DNA from: a bacterium
GTDB lineage: Bacteria > Vulcanimicrobiota > Xenobia > Xenobiales > JADMJV01
Reading direction: 5' to 3'
NCBI GenBank assembly: GCA_018780265.1
Contig: JADMJV010000151.1
Location: 1 to 52,194, forward strand
Length of the DNA: 52,194 nt
Within the stretch, counting starts at the first letter, position 1; every line of letters begins with the position of its first letter. Shown piece by piece: positions 49,113 to 52,194 of the stretch. The notes beneath the pieces are model-generated. The model saw only the letters and a list, made by a program, of their open reading frames with translations. It was not told the origin of the DNA and did not search any database. The position numbers and the translations under genes were made by a program.

Positions 49113-50317
49113 ACATCATTGTGCAAAAATTTGGGGGCACTTCCGTGGCCACCCCCGAGGGTCGTCAACGCGTTTCCGAAAAGGTCATCGAGGCCTTGAA
49201 CAAGGGACTCTCGCCGGTGGTAGTAGTGTCGGCCATGGGGCGCCATCCCCAGGCTTATGCCACCGACACCTTGCTCTCGTTGGTGGGTGCCTATCAGCCT
49301 TACCAGGACAAACGCGAACTGGACCTGCTGATGGCCTGCGGCGAGACCATTTCGGCCGTGATTATGAGCCATCATCTGCGCAGTCTGGGCTACCAGGCGG
49401 AAGCCTTTGACGCCTATCGGGCCGGCATCCGCTGCAGTGACGACCCGGGTGAGGGAGCTGTGCTCAAGGTCGTCCCCGACAACATGCTGACCAGTCTGCG
49501 GGCGGGCAACATTCCGGTGGTGACGGGCTTTCAGGGGGTGAACAGCCAGTTGGCCGTGACTACGCTGGGCCGGGGCGGCAGCGATACCAGCGCGGTGGTG
49601 CTGGGGGCCGCCCTCAAAGCCCAGGGGGTCGAGAACTACACCGACGTGGACGGCGTCATGACGGCAGACCCTCGCGTTTGCGATCAGGCCCACATTCTCT
49701 CCCAGGTCAGCTTTGAGGAGATGGGCGAACTGGCTGGCGAAGGAGCCAAGGTGGTCCACCCGCGTGCGGTCGACCTGGCAGCCGACCACAATCTGCCCGT
49801 CTGGATCAAAAACACCTTTGGCGAAGCCTACGGCACTCTACTCTCGCCGGTCCCCCCTCCCCAGGCCATCGAGAAGACCCGCGTGGTTACGGCCGTGGCT
49901 CACATGCTGGGGCTGTCCCAGGCCATGATCGACTTTGAGGGTCACCCCGTGGACGCCTCGCGCAATCTGGTGATGGAGGCCATGGCCCAGCGCGAAGTCA
50001 ATCTGGACTTGATCAATTTGTGCGGACCTCAGATGTATTTCATTTTTCGCACCCAGCCCTATCAGGAGAAGGCCCGTCAGGCCCTGGACCAGTTAGGTTT
50101 CCCCTACCATTTGCGCGATGACTGCGCCAAGATATCGCTGGTGGGCGCCGGTATGCGCGGCACGCCGGGCGTGGCCTACCGCGCCCACCGCTGCCTCTCG
50201 GCCGCGGGGGTGGAAGTCTATCACAGCACCGACTCCAACATCACCATCAGTTGCCTGATCCCGGCCATCCGGCTTCGCCAGGCCATGGAAGCCGTTCACC
50301 GCGAGTTCAATTTATAG
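49109..50317 (+). CDS. lysC: Aspartate kinase
   Basis: 402 residues from the GTG at 49109. The frame is open far upstream, but that part is asd antiframe. The kinase begins NIIVQKFGGTSVATPEGRQR and has VVVSAMGRHP, LLMACGETISA, TLGRGGSDTSAVVLGAAL, YTDVDGVMTADPR and EMGELAGEGAKVVHPRAV. Two ACT domains fill about 255-402, so feedback inhibition by lysine or threonine is likely. The order asd-lysC with tight coupling makes one amino-acid operon. Confidence 0.96.
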   Translation: MNIIVQKFGGTSVATPEGRQRVSEKVIEALNKGLSPVVVVSAMGRHPQAYATDTLLSLVGAYQPYQDKRELDLLMACGETISAVIMSHHLRSLGYQAEAFDAYRAGIRCSDDPGEGAVLKVVPDNMLTSLRAGNIPVVTGFQGVNSQLAVTTLGRGGSDTSAVVLGAALKAQGVENYTDVDGVMTADPRVCDQAHILSQVSFEEMGELAGEGAKVVHPRAVDLAADHNLPVWIKNTFGEAYGTLLSPVPPPQAIEKTRVVTAVAHMLGLSQAMIDFEGHPVDASRNLVMEAMAQREVNLDLINLCGPQMYFIFRTQPYQEKARQALDQLGFPYHLRDDCAKISLVGAGMRGTPGVAYRAHRCLSAAGVEVYHSTDSNITISCLIPAIRLRQAMEAVHREFNL

Positions 50318-50425
50318 CCCAAGCTCAGCCCGAAAGCGGTCTGCATTGCCGCCTCGGTTGCCTGGACGCAGGTTGCAACTCGCACATACGTTTATTCAAA
50401 CCGTCCCCGATCCACCTGTCAAGAT

Positions 50426-50455
50426 TTGACGAGACAGCAACAAGCTGTCAATAAT
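50426..50455 (+). promoter_or_regulatory. Candidate promoter for the subtilase gene
   Basis: TTGACG (50426-50431), 18 bases, AATAAT (50450-50455). It is flanked by two direct copies of CTGTCAA (50416 and 50445). Start near 50462, just 13 bases before the GTG start codon. Confidence 0.45.
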
Positions 50456-50474
50456 TACTGGCTAAACTGACGAG

Positions 50475-51749
50475 GTGGCCGCCCCCCTTCCAGCCTTTCC
50501 CCCTTTCCCAGGACAGATTTCTGGTAGCACCACCTTCCCCCCATTTCCCGGCTCAGCCGGTGGGGCACCCGTCCCACCCTCGTTTGGCCCGGTAGACAGC
50601 TTTACGCCCTCCGCCCCCCCTGACCCGGTGCAAATGAAACTGGGCTTGACGCCCAAAAACCAGCTCAAGCCTGGCTCCCTGATTGTAGTCGACCAGTTTC
50701 AGCCGGCCATGCCCATCATGATGGGATTTGGCGGTGGGTTTTCCCAACCGGCCGAGACTCCTCACGGCCAACTGGTCAAGGCCAGTGCCGAAGATGCCGG
50801 CTTCAAAGGCAACCTGGTCCCGTCTCCCAACGACATTCACTTTACCGACAACCCCTACGAAACACGCAACCGCCAACTGGCTATCCTGATGATGCAAAAA
50901 GACCTCAAGCCCGAAGAATATAAAAGCATGCTGGGCGAGCGTGCCGAGACGGGTCAAATTTCGCTGCTGCACAAGACCAGCGAGCGACTTCAGGGCCTGA
51001 CGGAGGCTGGCACCAAGAACTCTGCGGTCAACTTCTCCCAGGGGAGCTCCAAGGCCAGTTCCGTGATGTCGGCTTACACTGGCGCCCTGATGTCTCCTGA
51101 ATCGCTCGACAATGCGGCTCGCGCCTTCGGACTGAGCAGCGAAAAGCTCAGCAGCCAGGACCCCAATGTTTCCGGGCCCGAGCGGGCCAAACTGCACCAG
51201 GGCATGACCGACCTGATCTCGCAGCGATTGGACAGCTCTAGATCGCTCCAGTTGAGTCGGCAAAACTACGACAAGTCCGTCCGTGACTTTGAAAGCCACA
51301 ACAATTCCGTGGTGGTGTCGGCCGGCAACGAAGGCGATGTGGCCGCCAGCCTCAAGCAAGATGCAGGTGGCCATGGCATTCGTGTTCCCAAGGACTTCGA
51401 AGACAACATTCTGGTCAATTCTCAGGTCACCGCGGTGGGAGCGCTGGAAGGCGAAGGCCAAGCCTCCAAGGTGGCCGCCTACAGCAGTCGCATCGCCGAA
51501 GTTGACCTCTATGCCAAGGGCACTATCACCGACCCGCTCTCCCCGGATCGCCCGGCCCAGGGAACGTCCTTTGCCGCCCCCAGGGTAGCTGCGGCCATGG
51601 CCACGCTGCACGGGAAAAACCCCACCATGACCAGCGCACAGGTGGAAGGGCTGCTCAAAAAACAGCTGGGAAGGAACCTGAGCGGCGCCAACGTGCCCGT
51701 TCTCGACCTGGACAAAACCCGCGCCTTTCTCGGCTCTCAATCCTTTTAG
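50475..51749 (+). CDS. Subtilisin-like serine protease (S8 family) without signal peptide
   Basis: 424 residues. There is no signal peptide; residues 1-50 are Pro/Phe/Ser-rich with two FPPFPG motifs. The catalytic parts are: Asp73 in LIVVDQFQ, His97 in TPHGQLVKA (HGTH is reduced to HGQL), the oxyanion Asn in VVVSAGNEGDV and Ser365 in QGTSFAAPRVAAAMATLH. A C-terminal MTSAQVEGLLKKQ helix closes the domain, as in other subtilases. All triad residues are present, so it should be active. It may be cytoplasmic or exported by a route that does not use a cleaved signal; the Pro-rich start could be a propeptide or anchor. Confidence 0.88.
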   Translation: MAAPLPAFPPFPGQISGSTTFPPFPGSAGGAPVPPSFGPVDSFTPSAPPDPVQMKLGLTPKNQLKPGSLIVVDQFQPAMPIMMGFGGGFSQPAETPHGQLVKASAEDAGFKGNLVPSPNDIHFTDNPYETRNRQLAILMMQKDLKPEEYKSMLGERAETGQISLLHKTSERLQGLTEAGTKNSAVNFSQGSSKASSVMSAYTGALMSPESLDNAARAFGLSSEKLSSQDPNVSGPERAKLHQGMTDLISQRLDSSRSLQLSRQNYDKSVRDFESHNNSVVVSAGNEGDVAASLKQDAGGHGIRVPKDFEDNILVNSQVTAVGALEGEGQASKVAAYSSRIAEVDLYAKGTITDPLSPDRPAQGTSFAAPRVAAAMATLHGKNPTMTSAQVEGLLKKQLGRNLSGANVPVLDLDKTRAFLGSQSF

Positions 51750-51923
51750 GGGCAGCACGGCTAGAAATCGCCAAAGTTCGGCAACAACCTGCCGCCATCG
51801 GTAGAGAACTGGGAGTACACCGCCCCGTAAGATGAGCCATCCCGACCCATCGACTCCTTGTCGAACATATCATCTCGAGGAACTCTGGTGGAAACGGGAA
51901 AAGTTTATCTGGCGAGGAGCGAC

Positions 51924-52194
51924 ATGCCGACACTTGAAGAAATTAACCAGCGACTGAAGGACCACGACGCCCGATTTGGGAGCCTGGAGGGGCGCCTGGA
52001 GCGAGTCGAACGACGGCTTGAGGATAATACCGACACGCTGACCATTGTGGTTCAAATGCTCAACCAGCGCTTCGGAGATATCGATGGCCGTTTCGAAGAG
52101 GTTGACCGGCGCTTCGACCAAATCGACCGGCGCTTCGAGCAAATCGACCGGCGCTTCGAGCAAATCGACCGGCGCTTCGAGCAAATCGACCGGC
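51924..52194 (+). CDS. Coiled-coil repeat protein, 3' part beyond window
   Basis: 90 codons from the ATG at 51924 (GAGGAG ahead) to the window end. After a short start (MPTLEEINQRLKDHDARFGS) the sequence turns into heptads: LEGRLERVERRLE, then RFGDIDGRFEEVDRRFDQID and repeated RRFEQID units of seven residues. This gives a long amphipathic coiled coil. No domain is visible before the cut. The reading frame must continue to the right. Confidence 0.85.
   Translation, partial: MPTLEEINQRLKDHDARFGSLEGRLERVERRLEDNTDTLTIVVQMLNQRFGDIDGRFEEVDRRFDQIDRRFEQIDRRFEQIDRRFEQIDR
52083..52194 (+). repeat. 21-base tandem repeat encoding RRFEQID heptads
   Basis: Units of 21 bases begin at 52083 (diverged), 52104, 52125, 52146, 52167 and 52188 (cut by the window end). 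The units from 52125 on are identical, which indicates recent expansion. The length is a multiple of three, so copy-number change keeps the frame. Confidence 0.95.

Noticed and set aside
1..52194. tRNA, rRNA, CRISPR array, insertion sequence or phage genes
   Set aside because: None was seen in the gaps or frames; short tRNAs could be missed without a covariance search, but no clover-leaf with a GTTCGAATC-type arm was noticed.

Overview
The window looks like chromosomal DNA (GC about 58-60% by eye) from a diderm bacterium. A secretin-type protein, several lipobox lipoproteins and many signal-peptide proteins point to an outer membrane. I cannot place the phylum. The mix of standard housekeeping genes with unusual exported proteins suggests a poorly characterised lineage. 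No rRNA, tRNA, CRISPR array or transposase was seen.

Layout. 1-6 kb: a truncated secretin-like gene, divergent from an overlapping operon that encodes a Ser/Thr kinase (broken at its catalytic centre), an FHA-ABC transporter fusion and an exported protein. 6-15 kb: UbiX, a Lon-substrate-binding-domain protein, a frameshifted MscS channel, an SGNH lipoprotein, an exported Ig-like repeat protein, a phosphate transporter and GTP-type PEP carboxykinase. 15.7-21 kb is the most unusual part. Two tandem genes each encode a stand-alone C-terminal domain of the flagellar/type III export gate protein FlhA, with a signal peptide where the membrane domain should be. They are transcribed divergently from a gene for an exported CHAT-family peptidase. 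21-30 kb: SGNH hydrolases, a SecA paralogue with a long low-complexity N-terminus, a TPR protein, a nuclease-fold protein, a degenerate receiver behind a CRP-like promoter and an HNH endonuclease. 30-38 kb: YbjN-like protein, TrmA/RlmD-type RNA methyltransferase, aldehyde dehydrogenase, DtxR-type regulator behind an apparently leaderless promoter, frameshifted desaturase, SF2 helicase and metallo-hydrolase. 38-43 kb: pyrG, then yceD-rpmF-fabH-fabG-acpP, bounded by a near-consensus promoter and a terminator. 43-46 kb: polysaccharide-type methyltransferases and a glycosyltransferase-methyltransferase fusion. 46.5-52 kb: small exported proteins, gamma-carbonic-anhydrase-like protein, asd-lysC, a subtilase without a signal peptide, and a coiled-coil repeat gene cut by the window end.

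Genes are tightly packed. Start/stop overlaps (ATGA, GTGA, TAGTG) are common, and 7 of 10 convergent gene pairs overlap at their 3' ends. Several promoters match the sigma-70 pattern TTGACA-17-TAnnnT closely. Three genes (kinase, MscS, desaturase) carry frame disruptions; from the sequence alone these could be real decay or assembly errors.
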